Of a stretch of 64,000 nt of DNA, positions 35,268 to 48,400 are shown one piece after another (the first letter of the stretch is position 1; every line of letters starts with the position of its first letter). A program made the position numbers and the translations under genes. The DNA lies in the NCBI GenBank assembly GCA_947685225.1, contig CANTUV010000024.1, positions 58,308,001 through 58,372,000 of the forward strand, in the 5' to 3' direction. Under the pieces are notes generated by a model, which saw only the letters and a program-made list of their open reading frames with translations, made no database searches and was not told the DNA's origin. Origin of the DNA: Garcia nutans. Lineage: Eukaryota; Streptophyta; Magnoliopsida; Malpighiales; Euphorbiaceae.

Positions 35268-38200
35268 ATGGATCCTCATTTGAGACAATCGGTTGAGGGT
35301 AGTGAGGAGAGTGTTGCTCCTGAGGATGGAGCTAGGGTTGATAGTGTTGGTGAGGCACCTGTTTCTGGGTCGGGTAGACCAGTAGGTGATGAGGTTCCGC
35401 CAGCCTGGTTTAGGAATATGATGGAAGCTATGAGACAAGCACCTGTGCAACCACAGCCACCACCCCCTCAGCCTTCAGTACCAGTAAGGCATTATGATAA
35501 ACTGAGGAAATATGGAGCGGAGGATTTCTTAGGCACAGTTGATCCAGCTGTGGCAGAACAGTGGCTTGACAGAGTTCAGAGAGTATTTGTTCAGTTGCAA
35601 GCCACCTCAGAGGAAAAGTTTGACTATGCAAGATCTTTGCTACAGAAGGATGCCTATGATTGGTGGAAGACGGTGCCTCATTCTATGGATGATCCTCCAA
35701 CACTGTCTTACACTGACTTCTTGAGAGAATTTGAGTTGAAGTATACTCCAAGGGAGTATAAGGATATGAAGAAGATGGAGTTCTTGAGCTTGAAGCAAGA
35801 TAGCAAGACTGTAACTGAATATGAGGTTGAGTTTATTAGATTGAGTCATTATGCTGGTGGCATTATTGCTGATGAGATAGATAGATGCCGGAGGTTTCAG
35901 GAGGGATTGAGACCCTCTATCATGTGCTTAGTGGCCGGGTCTAGATATCACGATTTCTCCCAGCTAGTGGCAGCAGCTCGAGATGTAGAAAGGGCTCAAG
36001 TGATTGCAGCTGCATCAGAGGAAGAGGTCAGAGTGAGAAGGCCTCAGTTTGAGGCAGGGTCTTCTTCAGCAAAGAGGGGTAGAGGAAGCTTTGTTCCTCG
36101 GAGTAGTAGGAGCCAGAGACCAGCAGGTAGATCAGTGCAGTTCCAGAGGCAAAGATATAGACCTGCAGCTTCAGTGGCAAGTGCTCCGACCCCTATGGTT
36201 CAGAGATCCACCTTACCTATCTGCATCCATTGTGGGAGGCCACATGGTGGTCCTTGTTGGAAGGTTGGTGTTGCAGGGGTTTGTTTCAGGTGTGGGTCAC
36301 CGGATCACTTTGTGAGAGACTGTCCGGAGAGACAGGAGTTTATGCCAGTTGATTCTGCCGCTTCTCGAGCCAGTGTGAGGGGAGGTAGAGGAGGCAGAGG
36401 TGCCAGCCGAGGTGATAGAGCAGGGTTCAGTTCTAGAGGTGGTGCTACATCCAGGGAAACTAGACCGGAGGAGGTTGGTTCTTCCCAGAGGATGTATGTT
36501 ATGCAGAGACAGCCGGATGCATCGGCGGTCATAGCTGGTACTTTTTCTTTATTTGATACTGCAGTACTTGCTTTGATTGATCCGGGTTCCACCCATTCTT
36601 ATATTAGTGCATCTGTATTGCCTGTGTTTGATGTGCATGCTGAGTCCCTAGGATTTGATGTTTTGGTGACAAATCCGTTAGGGCATAGTGTGATTGTGAG
36701 TAAAGTGCATCGGGATAGTGCAGTGAGGGTGCAGGGTGAGGAGTTCCTTGGAGATTTGATTGAGATGCCATTTAAGGAATATGATGTGATTTTAGGCATG
36801 GATTGGCTATCTCGACATGGAGCTGTGGTGGATTGTAAAAAGAAGATTGTTTCTTTGAGAACTAGTGATGGTAGAGAGGTGATAGTATCTAATGAGCAGG
36901 AACAGTTGGCCTCTTTATTTGTTTCAGCTGTTGCAGCCAGGAGGTTGATTAGAAAGGGATGTGAAGCTTATCTTGCTCATGTGATAGATACTAGAGTAAG
37001 AAGTTCTCCTATTGATAGCATTGCCACAGTTGCAGAGTTCCCTGATGTGTTTCCTGAGGAGTTGCCAGGATTGCCGCCTGAGAGAGAGGTGGAGTTTGGT
37101 ATTGAATTGTTGCCTGGTACCACTCCTATCTCGATTACTCCTTACAGAATGGCACCAGCAGAACTAAGAGAGTTAAAAGTGCAATTACAGGAGCTGTTGG
37201 ATAAGGGATTCATTCGCCCCAGTGTTTCTCCTTGGGGAGCTCCTGTGCTGTTTGTGAAGAAGAAAGATGGTACCATGAGGTTGTGTATCGACTATAGGCA
37301 ATTGAACAAGGTGACAATTAAGAATAAATATCCTTTGCCTAGAATCGATGATCTCTTTGATCAATTGAAGGATGCAGCTGTGTTTTCTAAAATTGATCTG
37401 AGATCTGGGTACCATCAGCTGAGAGTCAGAGCTGAAGATGTTCCGAAGACAGCTTTCAGGACCAGGTATGGGCACTATGAATTTTTAGTTATGCCTTTTG
37501 GTCTGACGAATGCACCTGCAGCTTTTATGGATTTGATGAATAGGGTGTTTAGGCCCTATTTGGATCAGTTTGTAGTGGTCTTCATCGATGATATCCTGGT
37601 GTATTCGAGGAATGAAGAGGAACATGATGTGCATCTGCGGATTGTGTTGCAGATTTTGAGAGAGAAGCAGTTATTTGCCAAATTGTCGAAGTGTGAGTTC
37701 TGGTTGGATCAAGTAGCTTTTCTTGGACATATTGTTTCAGCAGAAGGCATCAGAGTTGATCCGAGTAAAGTTGAAGCAATTTTGAATTGGAGTCCACCCA
37801 AGTCAGTGACAGAGGTTAGAAGTTTTCTGGGTTTGGCAGGCTATTACCGACGGTTTGTGAAAGGGTTTTCTTTGATAGCTACTCCACTCACCAGATTGCT
37901 TCGTAAGGGAGTGAGATTTGTGTGGACGGATCAGTGTCAGGCTAGCTTTGAGCAGTTGAGAGATATGTTGACTCAAGCGCCTGTTCTTACTTTACCTGTA
38001 GAAGGCAAACCATATGTAATCTACAGTGATGCTTCACATAGTGGTTTGGGATGTGTGCTGATGCAGGAAGGGAAAGTTATAGCTTATGCATCTCGTCAGT
38101 TGAAACCGCATGAGCTTAATTACCCCACCCATGATTTGGAATTAGCAGCCATTGTGTTTGCATTAAAGATTTGGCGCCATTATCTGTTTGGGGAGAAATG

Positions 38201-39275
38201 TTTCATTTACACTGATCACAAAAGTTTGAAGTATTTGGGTGTTCAGAAAGAGCTCAACCTTCGGCAGAGGAGATGGTTGGAATTGATTAAAGACTACGAC
38301 TGCTTGATTGATTATCATCCAGGTAAAGCAAATGTAGTTGCTGATGCCTTAAGTCGGAAGTCTTTAGCTGGTTTAACAGTTTACTCGCTCTCGTTGCTTG
38401 TTGAGTTGAGAGCTTTGTGTGCCAGTTTTGTACTTTGTGATGATGGTGCATTATTGGCACAGTTGCAATTGAAGCCGGTTTTGTTGGATCAGATCAAAGA
38501 GGCTCAGTTGACTGATAAGAAGATTCAGAAGATTATTGCAGATTGTCAGAGTAGAGAGAGTAGAGATTTTATTGTGAGGAATGATGGGAGCCTATGGTTC
38601 AAGAACAGATTGTGTGTACTCGATAATGCTGATTTGAAGAGGGTCATTTTGGAAGAGGCACACCAGTCGATGTTTTCTATGCATCCGGGCAACACCAAGA
38701 TGTATCATGATTTGAGACAGCATTACTGGTGGATTGGGTTGAAAAGAGACATTGCTGAGTTTGTATCGAAATGTCTCACTTGTCAGAAGGTTAAAGCAGA
38801 GCATCAAGTTCCAACTGGGTTGCTTCAACCGTTGTCAGTGCCAGAATGGAAGTGGGATAGAGTGACCATGGACTTTGTGTCTGGTTTGCCATTGACACAA
38901 AAGAAACATGATGCCATATGGGTGATTGTGGATAGATTGACTAAGACAGCTCATTTCCTTCCGGTTCGGATGGATTACTCTTTGGAAAGGTTAGCTGAGT
39001 TGTATATCCATGAGATTGTGAAATTGCATGGTGTTCCAACTTCTTTGGTGTCTGATCGAGATCCCAGGTTTACTTCAAGATTTTGGAAGAGTTTGCACAG
39101 AGCTTTGGGTTCTCGACTACACTTCAGTACCGCTTTTCATCCACAGACGGATGGACAGTCTGAGAGGGTGATACAGATTGTTGAGGATATGTTGAGAAGC
39201 TGTGTCATCGATTTCTCGGGAAGTTGGGATAGATTCTTACCTCTTGTGGAATTTGCTTACAACAACAGTCACTAA
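35268..39275 (+). CDS. Gag-Pol polyprotein of the young chromovirus, ended early by a stop
   Basis: I start at the ATG at 35268 (MDPHLRQ); the frame is open two codons further up but only from a GTG. Residues counted from this ATG: Gag core about 90-245 (QWLDRVQRVF, YDWWKTV); zinc knuckle C339-C342-H347-C352, with a second Cys/His cluster (CIHCGRPHGGPC) before it; aspartic protease DPGS with D438; reverse transcriptase about 640-815 with FIDDIL, D774-D775; RNase H with D921 and a later YTDHKSLKYL; integrase zinc finger H1132...C1169-C1172 and catalytic D1202, D1263, E1299 (spacing 60 and 35). It assembles particles, copies element RNA to DNA and inserts it. Codon 1336 is TAA where the sister element has CAA, so the GPY/F motif and chromodomain are cut off. 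All enzymatic residues precede the stop. Confidence 0.93.
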   Translation: MDPHLRQSVEGSEESVAPEDGARVDSVGEAPVSGSGRPVGDEVPPAWFRNMMEAMRQAPVQPQPPPPQPSVPVRHYDKLRKYGAEDFLGTVDPAVAEQWLDRVQRVFVQLQATSEEKFDYARSLLQKDAYDWWKTVPHSMDDPPTLSYTDFLREFELKYTPREYKDMKKMEFLSLKQDSKTVTEYEVEFIRLSHYAGGIIADEIDRCRRFQEGLRPSIMCLVAGSRYHDFSQLVAAARDVERAQVIAAASEEEVRVRRPQFEAGSSSAKRGRGSFVPRSSRSQRPAGRSVQFQRQRYRPAASVASAPTPMVQRSTLPICIHCGRPHGGPCWKVGVAGVCFRCGSPDHFVRDCPERQEFMPVDSAASRASVRGGRGGRGASRGDRAGFSSRGGATSRETRPEEVGSSQRMYVMQRQPDASAVIAGTFSLFDTAVLALIDPGSTHSYISASVLPVFDVHAESLGFDVLVTNPLGHSVIVSKVHRDSAVRVQGEEFLGDLIEMPFKEYDVILGMDWLSRHGAVVDCKKKIVSLRTSDGREVIVSNEQEQLASLFVSAVAARRLIRKGCEAYLAHVIDTRVRSSPIDSIATVAEFPDVFPEELPGLPPEREVEFGIELLPGTTPISITPYRMAPAELRELKVQLQELLDKGFIRPSVSPWGAPVLFVKKKDGTMRLCIDYRQLNKVTIKNKYPLPRIDDLFDQLKDAAVFSKIDLRSGYHQLRVRAEDVPKTAFRTRYGHYEFLVMPFGLTNAPAAFMDLMNRVFRPYLDQFVVVFIDDILVYSRNEEEHDVHLRIVLQILREKQLFAKLSKCEFWLDQVAFLGHIVSAEGIRVDPSKVEAILNWSPPKSVTEVRSFLGLAGYYRRFVKGFSLIATPLTRLLRKGVRFVWTDQCQASFEQLRDMLTQAPVLTLPVEGKPYVIYSDASHSGLGCVLMQEGKVIAYASRQLKPHELNYPTHDLELAAIVFALKIWRHYLFGEKCFIYTDHKSLKYLGVQKELNLRQRRWLELIKDYDCLIDYHPGKANVVADALSRKSLAGLTVYSLSLLVELRALCASFVLCDDGALLAQLQLKPVLLDQIKEAQLTDKKIQKIIADCQSRESRDFIVRNDGSLWFKNRLCVLDNADLKRVILEEAHQSMFSMHPGNTKMYHDLRQHYWWIGLKRDIAEFVSKCLTCQKVKAEHQVPTGLLQPLSVPEWKWDRVTMDFVSGLPLTQKKHDAIWVIVDRLTKTAHFLPVRMDYSLERLAELYIHEIVKLHGVPTSLVSDRDPRFTSRFWKSLHRALGSRLHFSTAFHPQTDGQSERVIQIVEDMLRSCVIDFSGSWDRFLPLVEFAYNNSH

Positions 39276-39911
39276 TCCAGCATCGGAATGGCCCCATTCG
39301 AGGCATTGTATGGCAGACGGTGCAGAACACCTCTTTGTTGGAGTGAACTTGGTGATAGCAAGTTGATTGGGCCTGATTTGATTCAAGAAACTGAAGAGAA
39401 AGTGAAGTTGATTCGAGGCAGATTGAAAGCAGCTTCGGACCGACAGAAGTCTTATGCGGATCTGAAAAGGAGAGATATTCAGTTTGATGTTGGGGATAAG
39501 GTATTTTTGAAAGTATCTCCTTGGAAGAAGATTTTGAGGTTCGGTCGGAAAGGAAAATTGAGTCCTCGTTTCATTGGACCGTATGAAGTATTGGAAAGAG
39601 TTGGGCCAGTGGCTTATCGGCTTGCTTTGCCACCTGAGTTGGATCGTATTCATAATGTGTTTCATGTTTCTATGTTGAGAAGGTACAGGTCGGATCCATC
39701 TCATGTGTTGCCATTTGAATCTATTGAAGTGAGCCCAGGCTTGACATTTGAAGAGGAACCAGTTGCTATCATGGCACGGGAAGTGAAAGAATTGAGGAAC
39801 AAGAGAGTGCCATTAGTGAAAATTCTTTGGAAGAATCATGCAAAAGAAGAAGCAACTTGGGAGAATGAGCAAACCATGCGAGAGCAATATCCTCAGCTGT
39901 TTCGGCCTTGA
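39276..39911 (+). pseudogene. Continuation of pol after the stop: integrase C-terminus and chromodomain
   Basis: Same frame as the upstream gag-pol, open for 211 codons to TGA at 39909. It carries the GPY/F motif (G1437 in gag-pol numbering, GPYEVLERVGPVAYRLALP) and the chromodomain, with VKILWKNH (W1521) and ATWENEQTM (W1531). The family chromodomain steers integration toward heterochromatin marked by H3 lysine-9 methylation. Counting through the stop, gag-pol is 1548 codons including the final stop, exactly as in the minus-strand element. It would be made only by stop readthrough or supplied in trans by an intact relative. Confidence 0.9.
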
Positions 39912-39944
39912 TATCAGGTAATTTCGAGGACGAAATTTCTTTTT

Positions 39945-39957
39945 AGAGGGGGAGAAT
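39945..39957 (+). promoter_or_regulatory. Polypurine tract
   Basis: AGAGGGGGAGAAT directly before the 3' LTR, with TTTCGAGGACGAAATTTC upstream. That palindrome-like TTCGAGGACGAA is shared with the LARD-like and minus-strand elements. Confidence 0.93.
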
Positions 39958-42499
39958 TGTAATATCCTCATTTATGCCCTAGAAGTTTTGTATGTTGTTG
40001 TTATTGTGGTTGTTTTAAATTGCAAGATAAAGAATTGGGAAAAGAAAAGTATATGTGTTTTGGGAAGGATTTAGGGTTTAGAGAGAATGGTATATGTTGT
40101 GTATATGTTGATATATATAACATATAAATGGGTCAAAGAAGAGTCAAGGTGTTGGTTAGTGGAAGAAGATATTTTATTGTTGAGTGTGTAAGTACATATA
40201 TGGGCTTATATAAGACAAAAGGTTAGTTATATGTTTGAGGGCATTTTGGTAATTGTTTGGATGAAATGCATGGTGGAGATTAAGAAGGAAAGAGAGGTTG
40301 ACTTGTGCATTTTCTTTTCTTCTCATGTTTGTGCCGGCCATTGAAGAAGACAAGAGGGAAAGAGAAGTGTTCTTGATGCTATACTCAAATTGAAGAAGGA
40401 ATTGAGAGATTTGGTGAAAGATTTGTGGAATTTCTTCATATAAGGTAAGATCTTCTCTTTAATTTCTTCAATTCTTTTGAAGTGGTGTGAGAAAGGAATT
40501 AGGTTTTGTTGGTGTGATGATGAGATAAGTTTGTGTTATGTTTTTAAGTGTTAAAATTTATTGTAAGTTAAAAGATGGAATTAGTGTTGGGTTGATTGTG
40601 AAGATTGTATGTTTAAATGGATGTTGTTTTTGAAAGATGAAAAAGGATGGTGATTAATTAGGGTTTTGAGATGGTGTTTGTTTAATTGTGATATTAATGT
40701 GTTTTAAAGTGATTATTGTAATGAATATGTGTTTAGAACATTGATTATGTTCATTTGAAGCATGTGGTATGATGTATATTGAGTTTAAATGCAATTGGGA
40801 AAGTGTTGGCTTTGGTTAGGGTTTTGATTATGGGTGACACGGCCAAAAGCTATGGGAAACACGGCCAAGACATGAAATTTTAAAGGTGTTGGATTGATTT
40901 TTGAGAGACACGGCCGTGTCCCCAAGCCGTGTTTGCTACTGCCAAAGTTTGGTTGAGAGACACGGCCACAAGCTTGGCCGTGTCCCTTGCCCGTGTTTCT
41001 TACTGTCCAATTGGTTTGAGTGACACGGCCACAAGCTTGGCCGTGTCCCTCATGTGTGCTGCCCGTGTCTCTCATATGGGTTAGGTAAGTTTTGTTTTCC
41101 TTGACCTAGTTGCAATGTTTTGGTTCTTCAAAGGTAGGTTGGTTCCTAAACCTAAACTTAAACACTCTAAACATACTTTAAACTATGAATGAGCTAATCA
41201 AATGCATATGAAAGATCCTAAAGCTATGAATCATATAAATTGTTCTTTGCCCTAATTGCATTGTTGAGATTTAAACAAGGTTATGTTATGCATTGTGAAA
41301 GGTAATGTGTTTTATGAGTAATGTACCTTGAAATGTTATATCAAAGATGTGATATCAATGATGCTTTATGCATAATATGAATTGAAATGTGAAATGTGAT
41401 ACAAAGCCATTGTTTTTGGTTATGATGATGATATTGAGAGAAAGAAGGCATGTATGCCTAAATGTTGATGATAATTGGAAATGGAAATGATAATTGAATA
41501 ATAAATGAATTGTGTGGCTAATGTGTTATTCCATTTTCAGAGTTGGTTGTTGGTGGCATGCCTAATAAGTGTAACAATCTCTTGAAGTTAGGTTGGATTG
41601 AATCCTTGAAGCCTAATTGAGATGTTACCACCCTTGAAGCTAGGTTGGGTTGGTTCTTGAAGCCAAGTTGGGTTGAAGCTTAGCATGCTTTGCTCCCCTT
41701 GAAGCTTGGTTGAACCTAATCCTTGAAGCCTAGTTGGGTATATGATATTGATAAATGTGATGATAGAACCAAAACATTAACTCTGAAAATTGAATGACAT
41801 ATTAGTGTGTCTTGGGCCCATGCTTGTCTATGGTTAATGTGAGTCATGAATGATGCTTGTCTTTGCTTAATGTTGATTATGAATGATTAAATGAATACTA
41901 ATGAGGTATATGATAAGATGTTGAAATATGATATGTCTATTTATGTTGAGTTATGAAATGTAAAGGCATGTTGTTAGCTTTGCATATATGATGTTACATG
42001 TTTAATATGGATTGAGAATTGGCATGGCATTGCATCAAAGCAAAACATTAGCATGTTTTATCTTACTAAGCCGTTGGCTTAGCGCGATAGTGTTTGATCG
42101 CGCAGGTAGTAGAGTTGGTAGAGTTGAACCCGAGAGTTCATCAAGACCGAGTGAGAGTGGACAGTGAAGAGTTGATTTTTGAGGACTTAAAGATCAGAGC
42201 AGACTTGCCAATCATGTATTTTTCTTTTATATTTTGTAAAGTAATGTTTATAATGTAAATATGTACCTAATTTATAACTTCCGCTGTGTAATATTTAAAT
42301 GTATATATATATATGTATATCTAATATGTTTATATTTTAAGTCAATGACTTAATTTCTATAATGTATAATGATTAGGGTATTGTATCAAGTTTAAAATGT
42401 TTTGAATGTTGAAGAAAACCGTAGCATCCCTATGTTTGGTGCACTTATGCTACATGGTTGTAGTTGTAGTGTGTGTGCATTGGATGTGGGGGTGTTACA
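39958..42499 (+). repeat. 3' LTR of the young element (2542 bp)
   Basis: Same length as the 5' LTR with three transitions between them. It repeats every internal module: GACACGGCC cluster 40835-41073, CTTGAAG cassette 41572-41738, stem-loops 42066-42103. The 96-residue frame on its minus strand is a reading of the GACACGGCC cluster. Confidence 0.95.
42066..42103 (+). promoter_or_regulatory. Paired stem-loops, young element 3' LTR
   Basis: Identical to 34666-34703. Confidence 0.6.
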
Positions 42500-45400
42500 G
42501 TTACTCCATCCTAACTGGATTTGGATACTCGATTCAAATAGGATTTGGATACTCGATCCTAAATAGATTTGTGGATTTGGATACTCGATCATAACTGATT
42601 TGGATACTAGATCCTAACTGGATTTTGATACTCGATCCTAACTTGATTTTGATACTCGATCCTAAATGGATTTTGATACTCGATCCTAACTTGATTCGGA
42701 TACTCTATACTCTATAGAAACTGGATTCAGATACTCAACACTAACTGGATTTGGATACTCAATCCTAAATTGGATTGGGATAATCGATCCTAACTGGATT
42801 TGGATACTCGATCCTAAACTGCATTGGGATACTCGATCCTAACTTGATTTGGATACTCGATCCTAACTGGATTTGGATACTCGATCCAAATAGGATTCGG
42901 ATACTCGATCCTAAATGGATTTGGATACTCGATCCTAAATTTATTTGGATACTCGATCCTAACTGGATTTTGATACTCGATCCTAACTGGATTCGGATAC
43001 TCGATCCTAACTGGATTCAGATACTCTATACAAACTGGATTCGGATACTCAATACTAACTGGATTTGGATACTCGATCCTAACTGGATTAGGATACTCGA
43101 TCCTAAATTGGATTGGGATACTCGATCCTAACTGGATTTGGATACTCGATCCTAAACTGCATTGGGATACTCGATCCTAACTTGATTTGTGGATTTGGAT
43201 ACTCGATCCTAATTGGATTTTGATACTCGATCCTAACTAGATTCGAATACTCGATCCTAACTTGATTTGGATACTCAATCCTACACTGGTTTGGGATACT
43301 TGATCCAAACTGGATTTGGATACTCGATCCTAAATTGTATTGGCATACTCGATCCTAACTGGATTTGGATACTCGATCCTAACTGGATTTGGATACTCAA
43401 TCCTAACTGGATTCAGATACTCTCTCCTAAATTGGATTGGGATACTCGATCCTAACTGGATTTTGATACTTGATCCTAACTGGATCTAGATACTCGATCC
43501 TAACTGGATTTGTATATTCAATCCTAACTGGATTTGAATACTTGATCCTAAACTGGATTTGGATACACGATCCTAACTGAATTTGGATACTAGACCCTAA
43601 CTGGTTTCGGATACTCGATCCTAATTGGATTTGGAGACTCGATCCTAAATTGGATTGGGATACTCGATCCTAACTGGATTTGGATAGTCGAAACTTAACT
43701 GGATTGGGATTCTCGTTCCTAACTAGATTCGGATACTCGATCCTAACTGGATTTGGATACTCGATCCTAATAGGATTCGGATACTCGATCCTTACTGGAT
43801 TTATGGATTTGGATACTCGATCCTAACTGGATTTGGATACTCGATCCTAACTAAATCTGGATACTCGATCCTAACCAGATTCGGATACTCATTTCTACCT
43901 TGATTCGGATACTCGATACTAACTGGATTTGAATACTCGAGCCTAATTGGATTCGGATACTCGATCCTTAATTGGATTGGGATATTTTCTCCTTAATTTG
44001 ATTTAGATACTCGATCCTAACTGCATCTATATACTCGATCCTAAATTGATTTGGATACACGATCCTATCTGGATTTGGATACTCGATCCTAACTGGATTT
44101 TGAGACTCGACCCTAAATTGGATTGGGACACTCGATCCTAACTTGATTTGGATACTCAATCCTAAACTTGATAGGGATACTCGATCCTAACTGGATTTCG
44201 ATACTCGATCCTAACTGGATTTGGATACTTGATCCTAAATTTGATTGGGATACTCGATCCTAAACATGATTGGCATACTCAATCCTAACTAGATTCGGAT
44301 ACTCGATCCTAACTGGATTCAGATACTCAATCCTAACTTGATTCGGATATTCGATACTAACTTGATTCGGATACTTTATCCTAACTGGATTGGGATACTC
44401 GATCCTAAATTGGATTGGGATACTCGATCCTAACTTGATTTGGATACTCGATCCTAAATGGATTCAGATACTGGATCCTAACTGGATTCGGATACTCGAT
44501 CCTAACTTAATTTGGATACTCGATCCTAACTGGATTTGGATAGTCGGTCCTAAATTGGATTGGGATACTCGACCCTAATTGGATTTCGATACTCGATCCT
44601 AACTGGATTTGGATGCTTGATCATAAATTGGATTGGGATACTCGATCCTAAACTTGATTGGGATACTCGATTCTAACTGGATTTGGACACTCGATCCTAA
44701 CTGGATTTGGATACTCGATCCTAAATGGATTTTGATACTCGATCCTAACTGGATTTGGATACTCGATCCTAACTTGATTTGGATACTCAATGCTACACTG
44801 GTTTGGGATACTTAATCCTAACTGGATTTGGATACCTGATCCTAAATTTGATTGGCATACTCGATCCTAACAGGATTTGGATACTTGATCCTAACTGGAT
44901 TTGGATACTCGATCCTAAATTGGATTGGGATACTCGATCCTAACTGGATTTTGATACTCGATCCTAACTGGATTTGTATATTCAATCCTAACTGGATTTG
45001 AATACTAGATCCTAGACTGGATTTGGATACTCGATACTAACTGGATTTTAATACTCGATCCTAACTGGATCTAGATACTCAATCCTAACTGGATTAGTAT
45101 ATTCAACCCTAATTGGATTTGAATAATCGATCCTAAACTGGATTTGGATACATGATCCTAACTGAATTTGGACACTAGACCCTAACTGGTTTTGTATACT
45201 CGATCCTAACTGGATTTGGAGACTCGATCCTAAATTGGATTAGTATACTCTATCCTAACTGGATTTGGATAGTCGAAACTTAACTGGATTGGGATTCTTG
45301 ATCCTAACTAGATTCGGATACTCGATCCTAACCGAATTTGGATACTCGATCCTAATAGGATTCGGATACTCGATCCTTACTGGATTTATGGATTTGGATA

Positions 45401-48400
45401 CTCAATCCTAACTGGATTTGGATACTCGATCCTAACTAAATTTGGATACTCGATCCTAACCAGATTCGGATACTCATTTCCAACTTGATTCGGATACTCG
45501 ATACTAACTGGATTTGAATACTCGATCCTAACTGGATTGGGATACTCGATCCATAATTGGATTGGGATATTCGCTCCTTAATTTGATTTTGATACTCGAT
45601 CCTAACTGGATCTAGATACTCGATCCAAAATTGATTTGGATACACGATCCTAACTGGAATTGGATACTCGATCCTAACTGGATTTTGAGACTCGACCCTA
45701 AATTGGATTGGGACACTCGATCCTAACTTGATTTGGATACTCAATCCTAAACTTGATTGGGATACTCGATCCTAACTGGATTTCGATACTCGATCCTAAC
45801 TGGATTTGGATACTTGATCCTAAATTTGATTGGGATACTCGATCCAAAACATGATTGGCATACTCGATCCTAACTGGATTCGGATACTCGATCCTAACTT
45901 GATTCAAATACTCAATCCTAACTTGATTCGGATATTCGATACTAACTGGATTCCGATACTCGATCCAAACTGGATTGGGATACTCGATCCTAGATTGGAT
46001 TGGGATACTCGATCCTAACTGGATTTGGATACTCAATCCTAAATGGATTCGGATACTGGATCCTAACAGGATTCGGATACTCGATCCTAACTTAATTTGG
46101 ATACTCGATCCTAACTGGATTTGGATAGTCGGTCCTAAATTGGATTGGGATACTCGACCCTAACTGGATTTCGATACTCGATCCTAACTGGATTTGGATG
46201 CTCGATCATAAATTGGATTGGGATACTAGATCCTAAACTTGATTGGGATACTCGATTCTAACTGGATTTGGACACTCGATCCTAAATGGATTCGGATACT
46301 CGATCCTAACTTGATTTGGATACTCGATCCTACACTGGTTTGGGATACTTAATCCTAATTGGATTTGGACACTTGATCCTAAATTGGATTGGCATACTCG
46401 ATCCTAACTGGATTTGGATACTGGATCCTAACTGGATTTGGATACTCGATCCTATACTCGCTCCTAAATTGGATTGGGATACTCGATCCTAACTTGATTT
46501 TGATACTCGATCCTAACTGGATCTAGATACTCGATCCTAACTGGATTTGTATATTCGATCCTAACTAGATTTGAATAGTCGATCCTAACTAGATTTGGAT
46601 ACTCGATCCTAAACTGGATTGTGATACTCTATCCTAACTGAATTTGGATACAAGATCCTAACTGGTTTTGGATACTCGATTCTAACTGGATTTGGAGACT
46701 CGATCCTAAATTGGATTGGGATACTCGATCCTAACTTGATTTGGATACTAGATCCTAAAATGGATTGGGATACTCGATCCTAACTGGATTTGGATACTCT
46801 ATCCTAACTGGATTTGGATACTTGATCCTAAATTTGATTGGGATACTCGATCCTAAATGGATTTTGATACTCGATTCTAATTATATTCGGATACTCGATC
46901 CAACTTGATTCGGATACTCGATAATAACTGGATTTGGATACTCAATACTAACTGTATTTTGATACTCGATCGTAAATTGATTTGGATACTTGATCCTAAC
47001 TGGATTTGGATACTCGATCGTAAATTGGATTGGGATACTCGATCCTAACTGGATTTGGATACTTGATCCTAAACTGGATTGGAATACTCAATCCTAACTG
47101 GATTAGGATACTCGATCCTAATTGGATTTGGATACTCTATCCAAATAGGATTTGGATACTCGATCCTAATTGGATTTGTAAATTTGGATACTCAATCTTA
47201 ACTGGATTTGGATACTCGATCCTAACTAGATTTGGACACTCGATCCTAATTGTATTTGGATACTCAATCCTAATTGGATTGGGATACTCGACCCTAATTG
47301 GATTTGGATACTCGATCCTGAATTGGATTGGATACACGATCCTATCTGGATTTGGATACTCAATCCTAATTTAATTTTTATACTCTATCCTAACTAGATT
47401 TGGATACTTGATCCTAAATAGGATTGGGATACTCAATCCTAACTTGATTTGGATACTAAATCCTAAACTGGTTTGGGATACTCAATCCTAATTGAATTTG
47501 GATACTTGATCCTAAATTGGATTGGGATGGTCGATCCTAACTGGATTTGGATACTCGATCCTAACTTGATTTGGATTCTCGATCCTAAATGGATTTTGAT
47601 ACTCAATCCTAACTGGATTCAGATACTCGCTCCTAAATTGGATTGGGATACTCGATCCTAACTGGATTTTGATACTCGATCCTAACTAGATCTGGATACT
47701 CGATCCTAACTGGATTTGGATATTTGATCCTAACTAGATTTGGAGACTCGATCCTAACTGGATTTGGACACTCGATCCTAATTGGATTTGGAGACTCGAT
47801 CCCAAATTGGATTGGGATACACGATCCTAACTTTATTTGGATATTAGATCCTAAACTGGATTGGGATAATCGATCCTAACTGGATTTGGTTACTGGATCC
47901 TAAATTTGATTGGGATACACGATTCTAAACTTGATTGGGATACTCGATCCTAACTGGATTTGGATACTCGATACTAACTGGATTCAGATACTCAATACTA
48001 ACTGTATTTGGGTACTCAATCCTAACTGGATTGGGATACTCGATCCTAACTGGATTTTGATACTCGATCCTAACTATATTCGGATACTCGATCCTAACTT
48101 GATTCGGATACTCGATACTAACTGGATTCGGATACTCGATACTAACTGGATTTGGATACTCAATCCTAACTGGATTTGGATACTTGATCCTAACTTGATT
48201 TGGATACTCGATCCTAACTTGATTTGGATACTCCATCCTAATTGGATTTTGATACTCAATCCAAATAGGATTGGGATACTCGATCCTAACTTGATTTGGA
48301 TACTCGATCCTAACTGGATTTGGATACTCGATCCTAACTGGATTTTGATACTCGATACTAATTGGATTCGGATACTCAATACTAACTTTATTTGGGTACT

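Larger units (their letters stand above)
32558..42499 (+). mobile_element. Young, nearly intact Ty3/gypsy chromovirus (Tekay/Del-like)
   Basis: A 9942-bp element with two 2542-bp LTRs, initiator-Met primer site, gag-pol, polypurine tract and the 5-bp duplication GTTAC (32553-32557, 42500-42504) in satellite. Comparing the LTRs by eye I find three differences, all transitions: 32840 A / 40240 G, 34020 C / 41420 T, 34641 T / 42041 C. That is about 0.12 percent, so insertion is very recent. One stop codon at 39273 breaks the pol frame. Clade is inferred from protein features, LTR length and primer type, not from a tree. Confidence 0.95.

Noticed and set aside
39237..39704. 155-codon minus-strand frame opposite pol, also minus-strand frames at 35172-37475 and plus-strand frames at 56564-60065
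   Set aside because: Antisense or off-frame shadows of the gag-pol genes; no family features.
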